Notes: generated by a model from the sequence alone, not told the origin. A stretch of DNA of 64,000 nucleotides from Streptomyces hyaluromycini (GCF_002217755.1 NZ_BCFL01000027.1:294739-358738), one strand, 5' to 3'. Positions 22,183 to 32,900 are shown, numbered from the stretch's first letter. Made by a program: numbers and translations.

Positions 22183-22350
22183 GGCGGACCACTCCGAGGC
22201 GGTGAAGCGCAGGGGTTCACCACCGGGGTTCTTGGAGTCCCGGACGGCCCTTGCGCCGTTGGGGAGTTCGGCGACCTCGACGCAGTCGTGCTCCGCACCG
22301 CTGGCGGATGCCTTCCGCCAAATCGCAGTGTTGAGGTCATACGCGTGCAA
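22183..22350 (-). pseudogene. truncated DUF397 protein
   Basis: TTG 22350 begins YDLNTAIWRKASASGAEHDC, then VEVAELPNGARAVRDSKNP and FTASEWSAFQN, the body of a DUF397 protein. These small Streptomyces proteins have about 60-70 residues and normally end a few residues after this point. Here the frame runs into the helicase remnant instead of a stop, so the 3' end is lost. The start lies 18 bp after the XRE fragment, the usual partner order. Confidence 0.7.
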
Positions 22351-22368
22351 CTCGGCTTTGCCGGTGGG

Positions 22369-22575
22369 TCACTTCCGGTGCCGCTTCTCCAACTCGGTGA
22401 TTCTCGCGAGCGAGTCCTCCACAGGAAGTGCCGTCGCACGAATGCGTTCGAAGGCTTTGGCGAAGGGCGCCGCATCGTCGCCCTCAACGTACGCGGCGCC
22501 GCTGAGGTTTTCCAGGAGCACCACCGGTGGCATCGGCCGGGGGAACGTGGTGAGGGTGAAGCCGCCCACATCTCC
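22369..22575 (-). pseudogene. C-terminal fragment of an XRE/DUF5753 (Scr1-type) regulator
   Basis: The last 68 or so residues (GGFTLTTFPRPMPPVVLLEN, then GAAYVEGDDAAPFAKAFERI, ending ITELEKRHRK) match the end of Scr1-like XRE regulators. Those normally have about 280 residues with an N-terminal helix-turn-helix. The 5' three quarters are missing and the frame abuts the ATPase fragment on the opposite strand. It is followed by its DUF397 partner, so the deletion took the DNA-binding half. Confidence 0.65.
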
Positions 22576-22577
22576 GC

Positions 22578-22946
22578 CTCGCCCTCGAACCTTTGCGCCG
22601 TCAGGGAGTTGACCCGCACCGAACTCCTCGCGCAGGGCCTTGTCCCCGGCGTCATCGACGCCGCGCAGCTGGTCCTGTACGAGCTGGTCGGTAACTCCGT
22701 ACGGGCCTGCGGGACCACGTCCCGCTCGTGGTCGAGGTGTACGTGACGTCGTACGGCATCGCGCTGAACGTGCACGATCCGGACCCCGGTGTGCTGCCGA
22801 GGCGGCGTGCGATCCCGCTCGACAGCGCGGAGGCGGAGGGCGGGCGGGGGCTCGGGCTGGTCGACCTGCTCGCGCCGGGGTGGCATGTGCGGTGCTCGGC
22901 GATCGGCAAGCAGGTGCGGTGCAGGGTTCCTGCCGAGGAGCCTTGA
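22578..22946 (+). pseudogene. ATP-binding (anti-sigma-factor-like HATPase) fragment with frameshift
   Basis: Frame 1 reads SNLCAVRELTRTELLAQGLV and ends with VLYELVGNSVRACG, an HATPase N-box-like helix. The coding continues in another frame from about 22715: VVEVYVTSYGIALNVHDPDP, then EGGRGLGLVDLLAPGWHV, the G-box. One missing base near 22712 explains the shift. The N-terminus is also missing. These proteins normally sit beside XRE and DUF397 genes. Both divergent genes were cut by one deletion that removed their shared promoter region. Confidence 0.65.
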
Positions 22947-23117
22947 CCGGAACCGGCCGACCCGCGACGCCGTGTCCGGCAGCGCACCGCTCCTCCGGGG
23001 CGGCAATGACACCGGACGTGCGTTGTCAGTGGTGGCGGTTATGTTGGAGGCGCTGGAGCCGATCTGTTCGGGGAGCCGCGTGGGTGGTCGGTCGTAGCCC
23101 ACGGGGAGGGGGATTTC

Positions 23118-25436
23118 ATGAGTGCCGTCACGGAGTTGAGCGCGCGGTCGGTACACGCCGCCATGAAGGTCCTGCACAAGCTGCCGGCCAGGCACGGGCT
23201 GGCGTTCACCGAGGTGTGGGAGCGCGTGCAGGAGATCGATCCCACCGTGAAGACGGAGTGGGACGAGGAGTTCCCGGACATCGCCACCAACGCCCGGACT
23301 AAGTTGCAGTACGACAGCATCAACCTCGTGAAGGCGGGCTGGCTCCGCAAGACGGGTCGGAAGTGGCGGCTGACCGGCCCGGGGCGCCAGGCGTTCACCG
23401 CGTACGAGGGGGACAAGGACGCGCTTCTGGCGCGCGCCTTTGCGCGGTACGGGTACTGGAGCACCGAGCGCGCGGCCTTCAATCAGGCAGCGGAGTTGCT
23501 GGAAATGCTGCCCGATCGCAATCAGTGGGTCGCGACCGCCGACCTCGCGGCGGCCGTTGGGCTGGAAGAGGAACCGCTGCGGGCCTGGATCCAGGCCGGC
23601 CGGACACTCGGCTGGCATCTCGCCTTGGGACAGGACGGAGAGGTGCCTGAGCAGCTTGAGCTGACGGAGGGCGAATACGACGAGTGGCGCATTCTGCTGG
23701 AGGAGAGCCGTGTCTACGACCTCGCGGCCTCCGGCGGCCGGGCGGTGCGAGCGAAGCTCGATCGCAGGCTGCCGACCGAGCAGCTGGCCGAGCTGGTGGC
23801 CGAGCAGGGCACCGCACCCGCGAAGACCGAACCGCCCCGTCGTGCCTGGCTGATCCGTGGCATGGACCTCGCCGGGGCACCCCTGATCCGCTCCCTCTGG
23901 CGGGACAAGGGCGTCTGCACTCTTGCCGCGGACCGCCTCCCCACCCTCGCACCGATGACGGATCCGGGCGAGGTCCGCGAGATCGTCGACACGTACTACA
24001 CCGATCTGAGCCAGGCCCGCCGTAGTGAGACCGCCGCCTCCTTCCAGGCGTTCCTCTCGCGGATGCGGCCGAACGACATCGTCATCACGACCGACGGCGA
24101 CCGCATCTACCTCGGCGAGGTCGGGGAGGGCGAGATGACGCAGACGGCCACCGGCGACGGGACGGTACTGCAACGTCCCGTGAAGTGGGCCAACCTTGAC
24201 GACAAGCCGCTCACCCTCGACGACCTGCCCCGGCACCTCACCGGCCCCCTGGGCAATCCGAACGCGGGCCTGCTGGAAATCTCCGAGTTCACCGCGGACC
24301 TGGAAGTACTCCTCGACGAGGACCCCAGCCGAACCCCGAGCGGCGCGGTTGCCGACGCCGAACTCCCGGACGCCACACAGGAGCTGGCCGACAAGCTGAC
24401 CATGCCGGATACCGAGTGGCTCCAGGAGTGCGTCGAACTGCTGCGTGACCGGCCCCAGTTGATCCTCCACGGCCCGCCCGGCACCGGCAAGACGTACACC
24501 GCCCTCGCGCTGGCCCGCCATCTCACCGGCGGACGTGAGGCCAACATCCGGTTGGTGCAGTTCCACCCGGCCTATTCCTACGAGGACTTCTTCGAAGGCT
24601 TCCGGCCGCGTGCCGTTCCCCTCGCGGCGAAGGAAGGAAAGGAGGGCAGGAAAGGGGCGGCCGGTTCGCGCACCGGGCACGACCGTTCACCTGGCGGGTC
24701 GGCTGACGGCCGGGGCCTGTCCGACGCCGGTTCGGGCATCGTGTTCGACCTGGTACCGGGACCGCTGAAGACGCTCGCCGAGAACGCCGAGGACAGCAAG
24801 GGCGAGACGTTCGTCCTGGTCATCGACGAGATCAATCGTGGACACCTCGCCAAGGTCTTCGGTGAGCTGTACTTCCTGCTCGAATACCGCAAGGAGTTCG
24901 TGCACCTGCTCTACGGCTCGGACGAGGGCCACCGGTTCCGGCTGCCTCCCAATCTCGTCATCATCGGCACGATGAACACCACCGACCGCTCCATCGCTCT
25001 CATGGACGCGGCCATGCGTCGGCGTTTCTCTTTCATGGAACTCCACCCGGCCCGGGAGCCGGTCAGCCTCTTCCTGGCGGAGTGGCTGAAGCAGAAGCAG
25101 CTCCCGCCCGACGCCGCCGTTCTGCTCGACGCCCTCAACGCCCGTATCGAGCAGGTCCGGCTGGACGACCGGGACTTCCGGATCGGCCCCTCCTACTTCA
25201 TGCGGCCCGCCGTGTACACCAACCCGAAGGGGCTGGAGCGGGTCTGGAAGCACCAGATCCTCCCGCTCCTCACGGAGCTCCACTGGGGCGACGATGACGT
25301 GGACGTGAAGGCCGAGTACGGCCTGGACGTGCTCCGGGAAGCGACTGGTCTGACCACGGAGACAGGTGACACGGACGGCGCGGTGCAGGCCGCGACGCTG
25401 AACGGCGTCCCGTCAGCGCCGGGGGCGGCGGAGTGA
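23118..25436 (+). CDS. mcrB: McrB-like AAA+ GTPase of a modification-dependent restriction system
   Basis: 772 residues. The N-terminus (1-110) is winged-helix-like (LRKTGRKWRLTGPGRQAFTA). Residues about 235-400 form a DNA-reading domain (RRAWLIRGMDLAGAPLIRSL, NDIVITTDGDRIYLGEV). The motor domain starts near 430: Walker A GPPGTGKT at 452-459, Walker B LVIDEINRGHLAK at about 567, and the McrB signature NTTDRSIALMDAAMRRRF at 620-637. McrB translocates DNA and activates the McrC nuclease at modified cytosines. Residues about 512-548 are a low-complexity insert. ATG 23118 has GGGGAGGGGG 5 nt upstream. Stop and mcrC start overlap (GTGA), so they are co-translated. Confidence 0.9.
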   Translation: MSAVTELSARSVHAAMKVLHKLPARHGLAFTEVWERVQEIDPTVKTEWDEEFPDIATNARTKLQYDSINLVKAGWLRKTGRKWRLTGPGRQAFTAYEGDKDALLARAFARYGYWSTERAAFNQAAELLEMLPDRNQWVATADLAAAVGLEEEPLRAWIQAGRTLGWHLALGQDGEVPEQLELTEGEYDEWRILLEESRVYDLAASGGRAVRAKLDRRLPTEQLAELVAEQGTAPAKTEPPRRAWLIRGMDLAGAPLIRSLWRDKGVCTLAADRLPTLAPMTDPGEVREIVDTYYTDLSQARRSETAASFQAFLSRMRPNDIVITTDGDRIYLGEVGEGEMTQTATGDGTVLQRPVKWANLDDKPLTLDDLPRHLTGPLGNPNAGLLEISEFTADLEVLLDEDPSRTPSGAVADAELPDATQELADKLTMPDTEWLQECVELLRDRPQLILHGPPGTGKTYTALALARHLTGGREANIRLVQFHPAYSYEDFFEGFRPRAVPLAAKEGKEGRKGAAGSRTGHDRSPGGSADGRGLSDAGSGIVFDLVPGPLKTLAENAEDSKGETFVLVIDEINRGHLAKVFGELYFLLEYRKEFVHLLYGSDEGHRFRLPPNLVIIGTMNTTDRSIALMDAAMRRRFSFMELHPAREPVSLFLAEWLKQKQLPPDAAVLLDALNARIEQVRLDDRDFRIGPSYFMRPAVYTNPKGLERVWKHQILPLLTELHWGDDDVDVKAEYGLDVLREATGLTTETGDTDGAVQAATLNGVPSAPGAAE

Positions 25437-26929
25437 CTGCTGCGGGAGACGACGCGCAAGCCGCCCTCGTGGTCGCGGAGACGGCGGCGGTCGTCCGACC
25501 GGGCGCCCCGCTGCCCACGAGGCCTCCGCTCGCTTCCGGGACCCCGGCCGTACCGGACCCACGCCGTCCTCGGGGTGCGTCGCGTCGCGCATCCCCGGTG
25601 CCGTCGGCGAGCCCTTCGCCTCCGACCCGTCCAGCGGGTACCGGGTGGCCGGCAGAAAGACGTGCCCTCCAGCCCGTCGACGTCAGGGAGGGCGCGGGCT
25701 GGCATGCCTGGCCGCTGACCGACGCCCAGGTGGACACCCTGAACACGACGGAAGCCCGGAAACTCGTCGACGTCCGTCCCGCTCGGGACCGCCGGGGCGG
25801 CGCACGCTGGGAAGTCCAGGCCAGACGAACCGTCGGCGCCGTCAGACTCGGCGAGGGCGACGGCATCGTCGTACTGCGCATCGCCCCGAAGATCACTGTT
25901 GACCGGCTGCTGTACCTGCTGGCCCACGCCCAGGACAGACGACTGCGCTGGCAGCCCGACCCCGTCGACGCCTCTGTCCGGAGGGATCTGTTCCCCGCGA
26001 TCGCGACACTCTTCATCCGCGCCGCCGAACGGGCCCTGCGTGCCGGTCCGCTCTCCGGCTACAGCGGCCGAGAGGACACCGCGATGATGCTGCGCGGCCG
26101 ACTCCGTGCCGCCGCCCAGCTCCGTCGTCGCCCCGGCCTCGCCCTGCCACTGGAGATCGCCTACGACGAACACACCCCCGACATACCCGAGAACCAGCTC
26201 CTGCTCGGCGCCGCCCGTCGGCTCGCCCGCCGGGCGGACGTTCCGCCCGGCCTGCGTGCCAAGCTGCGCCGGATCGACGCCCGGCTCGAAGGCGTCACCG
26301 CGCCGCCACCCGGCGCCCCCGTGGCCGCCTGGACACCGAACCGGCTCAACGCCCACTACGTTCCCGCGCTGCGGCTCGCGGAGATCGTTCTGCGAGGGGC
26401 CTCGTTCGAATACGAGGACGGTCGGCACGTCAGCGTGGACGGGCTGCTGTTCAACATGGAGAAGGTCTTCGAGGACTTCCTCGCGAACACCCTCGGCGTG
26501 GCCCTCGAACGGCACATCGGTGGACGCAGCCAGCCTCATCCACGCACTCACCACCTCGACGACGCGAGCGAACACATCCTGCTGCCCGACCTGGTGCACC
26601 GGCTTCCCGGAGCAGACGGCGGTCTCCACCCCGCGATCGTCGTGGACGCGAAGTACCAGGAAGGAGTCAAGCGCGAGAACCTCTACCAGATGCTGGCGTA
26701 CTGCACCTGCTTCGGGCTGGCCGAGGGGCACCTCGTGTCCGCAGCGGGCGACACCGACGGCACGCCCGTACGTGTCCCCGTCCCCGGGGGCGCTGTCACG
26801 CTCCACCGGCACGTCCTGGACCTGAGGCTGCCGTACACCGAACTCGCCGCCAGAGTCGACGAACTGGCCCGGACGATCGCCGCGGCCCGGACGACCACCC
26901 CGCGGCCCCGGGCGAGGGCAGCGACATGA
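25433..26929 (+). CDS. mcrC: McrC-like PD-(D/E)XK nuclease subunit
   Basis: A 498-residue McrC. The core from about residue 80 includes VLRIAPKITVDRLLYLLAHA, LDVRP-like strands, YSGREDTAMMLRGRLRAAAQ and the linker ENQLLLGAARRLARRADVP. The nuclease site is PD at 385-386 (LLPDLVHRLPG) and DAK at 405-407 (AIVVDAKYQ), a full PD-(D/E)XK set. The first 75 residues are Pro/Arg-rich and look disordered; a shorter start is possible, but GTG 25433 overlaps the mcrB stop. With McrB it would cut DNA carrying modified cytosine, for example modified phage DNA. Confidence 0.9.
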   Translation: MTAAGDDAQAALVVAETAAVVRPGAPLPTRPPLASGTPAVPDPRRPRGASRRASPVPSASPSPPTRPAGTGWPAERRALQPVDVREGAGWHAWPLTDAQVDTLNTTEARKLVDVRPARDRRGGARWEVQARRTVGAVRLGEGDGIVVLRIAPKITVDRLLYLLAHAQDRRLRWQPDPVDASVRRDLFPAIATLFIRAAERALRAGPLSGYSGREDTAMMLRGRLRAAAQLRRRPGLALPLEIAYDEHTPDIPENQLLLGAARRLARRADVPPGLRAKLRRIDARLEGVTAPPPGAPVAAWTPNRLNAHYVPALRLAEIVLRGASFEYEDGRHVSVDGLLFNMEKVFEDFLANTLGVALERHIGGRSQPHPRTHHLDDASEHILLPDLVHRLPGADGGLHPAIVVDAKYQEGVKRENLYQMLAYCTCFGLAEGHLVSAAGDTDGTPVRVPVPGGAVTLHRHVLDLRLPYTELAARVDELARTIAAARTTTPRPRARAAT

Positions 26930-27041
26930 CCGGCGTAGGTGTGCGTAGGGGTCGTAATCAGGACAGTTCGCCGGTAACCACCCGCGGGATCCGGCCATTC
27001 GGGCGTGGCTGTACCCGGGCCGCGAGGACCATGGACGCGCC

Positions 27042-28685
27042 ATGACGTCCCCAGCAGCCGGTCCCGAAGGATACGCCGATCGCGCGGACGGCGCCGCGCG
27101 CGCCGACTACGGTCCCTTCGCGCACCTCACCGTCCCCAACACCGCCCTCTACCGCAGTGTGATGCGTGTGTTCACGGAGGCCAAGGAACGCTTCGCGGTG
27201 CACCTGCGGCCGGAGGACGTGTACGCGGCGCTGGCGGTGCCCGAGCGGCCGTCGGACATCGACGCCCTGGCCAAGGCACTGGACAGCCTGGACGACTGGG
27301 GCAACCTCCGCGCCGACCCGGACACGGCCCGGGTCACAACCCCTGAGGACTTCTACCGCAAACGCTTCATCTACCAGCTCACCCAGGCAGGGGAGGCCGC
27401 CGAGGTCGCGCTGGGAACGTACGAGACGACGCTCGGCAGGCGGGGTGAACTCCAGGCCGTGGCGCTGCACGATATCGTCAGCCAGCTGCACGCCCTACTC
27501 GTCATCGCCGCGCAGGACGAACCCGATCCGGCGAAGACCCACCTCACGCTGGTGGCACTCACGGAGCGTTTCACCGCCCTCGCCGACAACGCGCGCGCCT
27601 TCATGGGCTCCCTGCAACGCACCATCGACCTGCACGGTGTCGAGGTGGACGCCTTCCTCGCCTACAAGGACCGCCTGATCCAGTACCTGGAGCGGTTCAT
27701 CCAGGACCTGATCACGCTGGGCGGCCGGATTGCCTCGCTCATCGGGACGCTCGCCGAACAGGGCGGTGTGGAGCCGCTGTTGCGCCTCGCGGCAGCCCGG
27801 GAGGCCGTCGACGCGGCTCCCGGCGAGACCGAGGCGGCCGAGGAGGAGGCGTACCGGCGCTGGCGGGCTCGCTGGCGCGGGCTCGCCGACTGGTTCGTGT
27901 CGGAGGAGGGCAGGGAGTCGCAGGCCGGCCTGCTGCGCAGACGGGCGCTCGGGTCGATTCCACAGCTCCTGTCCGTCGTACGCCAGTTGAACGACCGGCG
28001 GGCGGGACGGACGGACCGTTCGGCGGACTTCCGGGAGCTGGCCCGCTGGTTCGCCGAAGCCCCTGACGACGAGGCGCGGCACCGTCTGTGGCGGGTCGCT
28101 TTCGGACTGCATCCCGCGCGGCACCTGACCGTGGACGGCGACACCCTGGCGGCCCGCCAGGCCGAGCCGGTGCCCGCCGCCATCCCTTGGCGGGAGGCCG
28201 AACCACTCCGCATCAGCCCGCAGTTGCGCCGCACCGGCAGTTATGAACGCCGTGGCAAGCCGCGCCGGGTGGCAGACCGGACCGAGGCCCGTCGGCAACT
28301 GGCCGAACTCGCCGCGCGGCAGGCCCGGCAGACGGCCGAGGCCCGCGCGGCGCTCGCCACCGGCGGCGAAACCCGGCTGTCCCGGCTCGGCCAACTGGAC
28401 CCGACGGCCTTCGCCCTCTTCCTGCGGCTGCTCGGCGACGCGCTCTCGACCTGGCGTCCCGGCATGACCCGGACGGTGGCCACCAGCGGCGACGGCTCGA
28501 TGGAGATCCGGCTGACCGCCCTCGACGACGGGAGCCGGGCCGAGATCCGCACCCCGGTCGGGGTGTTCCGGGGGCCGGACCATCTCGTGGAGATCATCGA
28601 CCTGGCCGAGGTCCGCCGGCGCGACGGCCCCGTGGACCGCACCCCGCCCGACGACCCGGAAGACTCGGAGGGTTTCCATGGCTGA
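27042..28685 (+). CDS. jetA: Wadjet type II JetA (DUF2397, MukF/kleisin-like)
   Basis: A 547-residue protein. The N-terminus (HLTVPNTALYRSVMRVFTEA, then VYAALAVPERPSDIDALAKA and the wing WGNLRADPDTARVTTPEDFY) is a winged-helix domain. A long helical middle follows (TFMG-like ARAFMGSLQRTIDLHGVEVD, then DRLIQYLERFIQDLITLGGR). This is the TIGR02677/DUF2397 pattern. In Wadjet, JetA is the kleisin-type subunit bridging the JetC SMC ATPase; JetB binds it. Wadjet senses closed circular DNA size by loop extrusion and cuts small plasmids. It overlaps jetB by 8 bp and follows mcrC by 112 bp. Confidence 0.9.
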   Translation: MTSPAAGPEGYADRADGAARADYGPFAHLTVPNTALYRSVMRVFTEAKERFAVHLRPEDVYAALAVPERPSDIDALAKALDSLDDWGNLRADPDTARVTTPEDFYRKRFIYQLTQAGEAAEVALGTYETTLGRRGELQAVALHDIVSQLHALLVIAAQDEPDPAKTHLTLVALTERFTALADNARAFMGSLQRTIDLHGVEVDAFLAYKDRLIQYLERFIQDLITLGGRIASLIGTLAEQGGVEPLLRLAAAREAVDAAPGETEAAEEEAYRRWRARWRGLADWFVSEEGRESQAGLLRRRALGSIPQLLSVVRQLNDRRAGRTDRSADFRELARWFAEAPDDEARHRLWRVAFGLHPARHLTVDGDTLAARQAEPVPAAIPWREAEPLRISPQLRRTGSYERRGKPRRVADRTEARRQLAELAARQARQTAEARAALATGGETRLSRLGQLDPTAFALFLRLLGDALSTWRPGMTRTVATSGDGSMEIRLTALDDGSRAEIRTPVGVFRGPDHLVEIIDLAEVRRRDGPVDRTPPDDPEDSEGFHG

Positions 28686-29898
28686 GCAGCTCGGCGAGGT
28701 ACTGGAAGGCCAGCGCGCCGCCGACCTCCAGAAGGCGGCCCGCGCCCTGCTGAAGGAACCGCTGCTGACCGTCGACGGCCCGTACCCGGACGAGTTCCGT
28801 CTGGTCCGCCGGTACGAGACGGAGCTGCGCGAGTGGTTCGATCGTAACGTCGGCTGGTCCCTGCGTGTGGACGCGGAGGCCGCCCGGCTGCGCAAGAATC
28901 CGGGTACCCTCACCGACGCCACCCACCCGGCCCGCGAGCCGAGCCGTGCGGCTCTGCCCTTCACCCGCCGCCGCTATGTGCTGCTCTGCCTCACTCTGGC
29001 CTCCCTCGAACGTGGCGAGACACAGGTGGCCCTGGGCAGGCTCGCCGAGCAGGTGGTGCTGGCCGCCGCCGACCCTCATCTGGCAGCCGCGGGCATCACG
29101 TTCACCCTGGAGCGCCGGGACGAACGCCTCGACCTGGCGGCCGTCGTACGGCTGCTGCTGCGGTTCGGAGTACTGCGCCGGGTGGCCGGCGACGAGGAGG
29201 CGTACGTCAACGGGGCGGGTGACGTGCTCTACGACGTGCAGCGCAGGGTGCTGGCCGGGCTGCTCTCGACCCGCCGGGGGCCGTCCATGGTGACCGCCAC
29301 CGGCCTCGACGAGCGGCTGACGGAACTGACCGCCGAGGCCGCGCTGGACAGTGACGAACTCCGGTTCCGGGCGATCCGCTGGAAGCTGACCCGCCGCCTG
29401 CTCGACGACCCCGTGGTCTACTACGACGAGCTGACCGAGGACGAGATGTCCTACCTCACCCGGCAGCGCGGGTTCCTCACCGCACGCATCACCCAGATGA
29501 CCGGACTCGTCCCCGAGGTGCGCGCCGAGGGCATCGCCATGGTCGACCCGCTGGACGACCTCACCGACGTACGCATGCCGGAACAGGGCACCCGCGGTCA
29601 CATCACCCTGCTGCTCGCCGGACACCTGGCCGCAGGCGAGGGACGCGTCGGCCTGGAGGAACTGGAGCGCAAGGTGCGTGAACTGGCCGTGGAGTACGGG
29701 AGTTTCTGGTCGAAGTCGGCCAAGGAGCCCGGGTCCGAGGCCGAGTCGGTCGCGTGGGCCGTCGAACGGCTCGTGGCCCTCGGGCTGGCGACCCGGACGG
29801 CCGACGGAATCATGGCCCGGCCCGCTCTGGCCCGCTACGCGGTCGGCGTCCCGCAGGTCAGGGAGAGCGGAAGCCGCGATGGCGGAGGCCGCCGGTGA
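28678..29898 (+). CDS. jetB: Wadjet type II JetB (DUF2398, MukE/KITE-like)
   Basis: A 406-residue protein. LEGQRAADLQKAARALLKEP, then the wing-type FRLVRRYETELREWFDRNVG, PFTRRRYVLLCLTLASLERG, RLDLAAVVRLLLRFGVLRRV and NGAGDVLYDVQRRVLAGLL match the TIGR02678/DUF2398 family. JetB is the winged-helix (KITE) subunit that binds the JetA kleisin and helps load the SMC complex on DNA. ATG 28678 lies inside the jetA end. Its own stop is 49 bp before the preferred jetC start, so the four genes form one operon. The length is typical. Confidence 0.9.
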   Translation: MAEQLGEVLEGQRAADLQKAARALLKEPLLTVDGPYPDEFRLVRRYETELREWFDRNVGWSLRVDAEAARLRKNPGTLTDATHPAREPSRAALPFTRRRYVLLCLTLASLERGETQVALGRLAEQVVLAAADPHLAAAGITFTLERRDERLDLAAVVRLLLRFGVLRRVAGDEEAYVNGAGDVLYDVQRRVLAGLLSTRRGPSMVTATGLDERLTELTAEAALDSDELRFRAIRWKLTRRLLDDPVVYYDELTEDEMSYLTRQRGFLTARITQMTGLVPEVRAEGIAMVDPLDDLTDVRMPEQGTRGHITLLLAGHLAAGEGRVGLEELERKVRELAVEYGSFWSKSAKEPGSEAESVAWAVERLVALGLATRTADGIMARPALARYAVGVPQVRESGSRDGGGRR

Positions 29899-29947
29899 CT
29901 TTCCAGCCGACCGCCCACCCCGTCCCCCTACAACGAAAGGCCCGCCG

Positions 29948-32900
29948 GTGACCGCACTGCCCACCCCCGCCCCCGGCCGGTGGCGCCCCCTGCGCATCGG
30001 ACTCGTCGACCTCTTCCACTACGACGTCGAGGAGTTCTGGTTCCACGACGGCAGACTCCTGCTGCGCGGCAACAACGGCACCGGCAAGTCGAAGGTGCTG
30101 GCCCTGACCCTCCCCTTCCTCCTCGACGGCGACCTCTCGGCCCGCCGGGTGGAACCCGACGGCGATCCAGGCAAACGCATGGAGTGGAACCTACTGCTCG
30201 GCGGGGAACACCCGCACCCCGAGCGGCTCGGTTACACCTGGATCGAGTTCGGCCGCCGGGACGAGACGACCGGAGAGGAACACTTCTGCACCCTGCTGTG
30301 CGGAATGAAGGCGGTGAGCGGGCGGGGCATCGCCCGGCACTGGTTTGCCGTCACCGACCAGCGCGTGGGCCCCGGGCTCGGCCTCCTGGACGCCACGGGA
30401 ACCGCGCTGTCCCGGGACCGGCTCGCCGAGGCCATCGGCGCGCACGGGATGGTCTACGACACGGCCAAGGCGTACCGCAGGGCCGTCGACGAGACCCTCT
30501 TCGGCCTGGGCGAGCGGCGTTACGGCGCACTGGTGGACCTGCTGATCCAGCTGCGTCAGCCGCAGCTGTCCAAGCGGCCCAACGAGGCGGCGCTCTCCCG
30601 CGCGCTCACGGAGGCGCTCCCGCCCATGGACCATGCGGTGATCGCCGACGTGGCCGAGGCGTTCCGGTCCCTGGACGAGGAGAAGGAGGAGCTGCGGGCG
30701 GCGAGTGAGGCGGAGCGGGCGGCCACCGCCTTCCTCGACCACTACCGGCGTTACGCGCGCGTCGCCGCCCGCCGACGGGCCCGGCTGCCCCGCAGCGAGC
30801 ACGCCCGGTACGAGCAACTGCAGCGCGACCTTACGCACGCGCACGCCGACCATGAACGTGCCGTAGCGGACCGGGCGGCGGCCGAGGAGAGGTCCGGGAC
30901 ACTGGAGGAGCGCATCGCCCGCCTTGCCGCGCAGGAAGCGGCACTGCGCGCCGGACCGGAGATGCGTGACGCGCGGGCACTGGAACAGGCGGCGGCCGAC
31001 GCCTCTCGTACCGCCGCCGAGCGAGTCCGGGCCGACGAGGACCTCGGGCAGGCCGAGGCCACGCATCGTCGTGCCGCGGCCAGGCTGGCCGCCGCAGGGA
31101 ATCGGCAGGCCGCCGCCGAGCGGGCGCTGACCGGCCTGCGGGACCTGATCGAGGAGACCGCCCAGGCCGCCCGCATCGCCGGCCCGCTCGTGCCGGAGGG
31201 TGCCACCGAGGCCGAACTGCGCCGCACGACCGGGGAATCGACCGACCGCCGGCGCCGCACGGTCGAACACCTGGAGCAGCTCACGGACCGTGTGGGCCGG
31301 GCGGAGGCCGAGCGCCGGGCGGCGTCGCGCCGGGCCGACGAGGCGCAGGAGGAGGTCGTGCACAGTGGCTTCCGGCAGGCAGAGGCCGAGGAGAACGCCG
31401 TCAACCAGGGACAGTCACTGATCGACCGTGTCCGCGCCCACCTCGCCGGTTGCCGGGAACTGCCGGTCCCTGATCTCTTCGGACTGCTCGACGGCCTCCA
31501 GGACTGGGTGGTCACCCTGGACGGGCCCAACCCCGCCCGTGCCACCGCGGCCGGAGCGCACCGGGCCCGTGCCGGGGAACTGGCCGACCACAGCGCCGAA
31601 CTGAGCCGCCAACGTGCCGAACTGGCAGACCAGCAGGCACTGTTGGAGCGCGAGCTGGCCTCCCTTGAGCAGGGCGGACAGCCTGTTCCCGAACCGCCTC
31701 ACACCCGCACACCCGGTGTGCGGGACCGGCTGGACGGAGCGCCGCTGTGGCGGCTCGTCGAGTTCCACCACACCGTCGAAGACCGCGAACGAGCGGGTTT
31801 GGAAGCCGCGTTGGAGGCGTCCGGCCTGCTCGACGCCTGGGTCCGGCCGGACGGTACGGCGGTGGCGGTGGACGGCCACGACGTTCTCCTGCAGCCGAAC
31901 GCGGCCGTCTTCGGACCGAGTCTCGCGGATGCGCTGCGTCCGGCGGTGGACCACGGCGAGGGGCCGACGGCCACCGTCGGCGAGCCGGTGGTGGGACGCC
32001 TGCTCGCCGCGATCGGCCTTGTGCCGAGCGGTGGCGAACCACCCGAAGCCCGCGTCGCGGGAACCTGGGTGTCCGGCGACGGCCGCTTCCGGTCCGGCGC
32101 GCTGACCGGAAGCTGGACCAAGCCCGCCGCCGAGTACGTGGGCGAGGGTGCGCGAGAAGCGGCCCGACGGTCACGCATCGAGGAACTGCACGCGGAACTG
32201 ACTGCTCTGGGCGAGCGGACGGAGGCGGTGCAGGACGCACTGCGGGCGATGGACCTGCTCCGCCACACCCTGGACGACGAACTGGCGTCCTTCCCCGACG
32301 ACGACGCCCTGCGCACCGCCCACGCGCTCGTCGCGGCGGCCGTGGATGCCACGCACCGGGCACGCGCGCGGCACGAGGAACGGACCCGGGACTTGGCTGA
32401 GGCGATCCGCGGCGCCGACGCGGCGACGGCGGAACTGACCGCCACCGCCGCCGAAGTCGGGCTCCCCGCCGACCGGGAGGCCCTGGCCGCCGTACGACGA
32501 TCCCTCACCGAACTCGCCACGCTGTTGGCCACGTTCTGGCCCGCGCTGCGGGAGCGTGCTGAAGTCGAGGGGGCCGTCGCCGCCGAGCGAGTGGAGAGCG
32601 ATCGGGCCGCGGAACGGACCGCCGAACTCGCGGCGCGCGCCGGTGAGGCCGCCCGCGCCGCGAACACGGCCGACGAACGCCATACGACCCTGCTCTCCAC
32701 CGTGGGCGCGGCGGTCGCCGAACTCCAGCGACGTCTCGCCGAGACCGCCGCGGAGACGCGGACCTGCGCGGACGGCCTGAAGGCCGCCCGGCAGGACTGG
32801 ACCGATGCCGACCGGCTCGCCAGTCACGCCGAGGGCCGCACCGAACAACTCGGCAAGGACCTGACCGAGGCGATCGCGGCCCGGGAACGGGCCATCGCCG

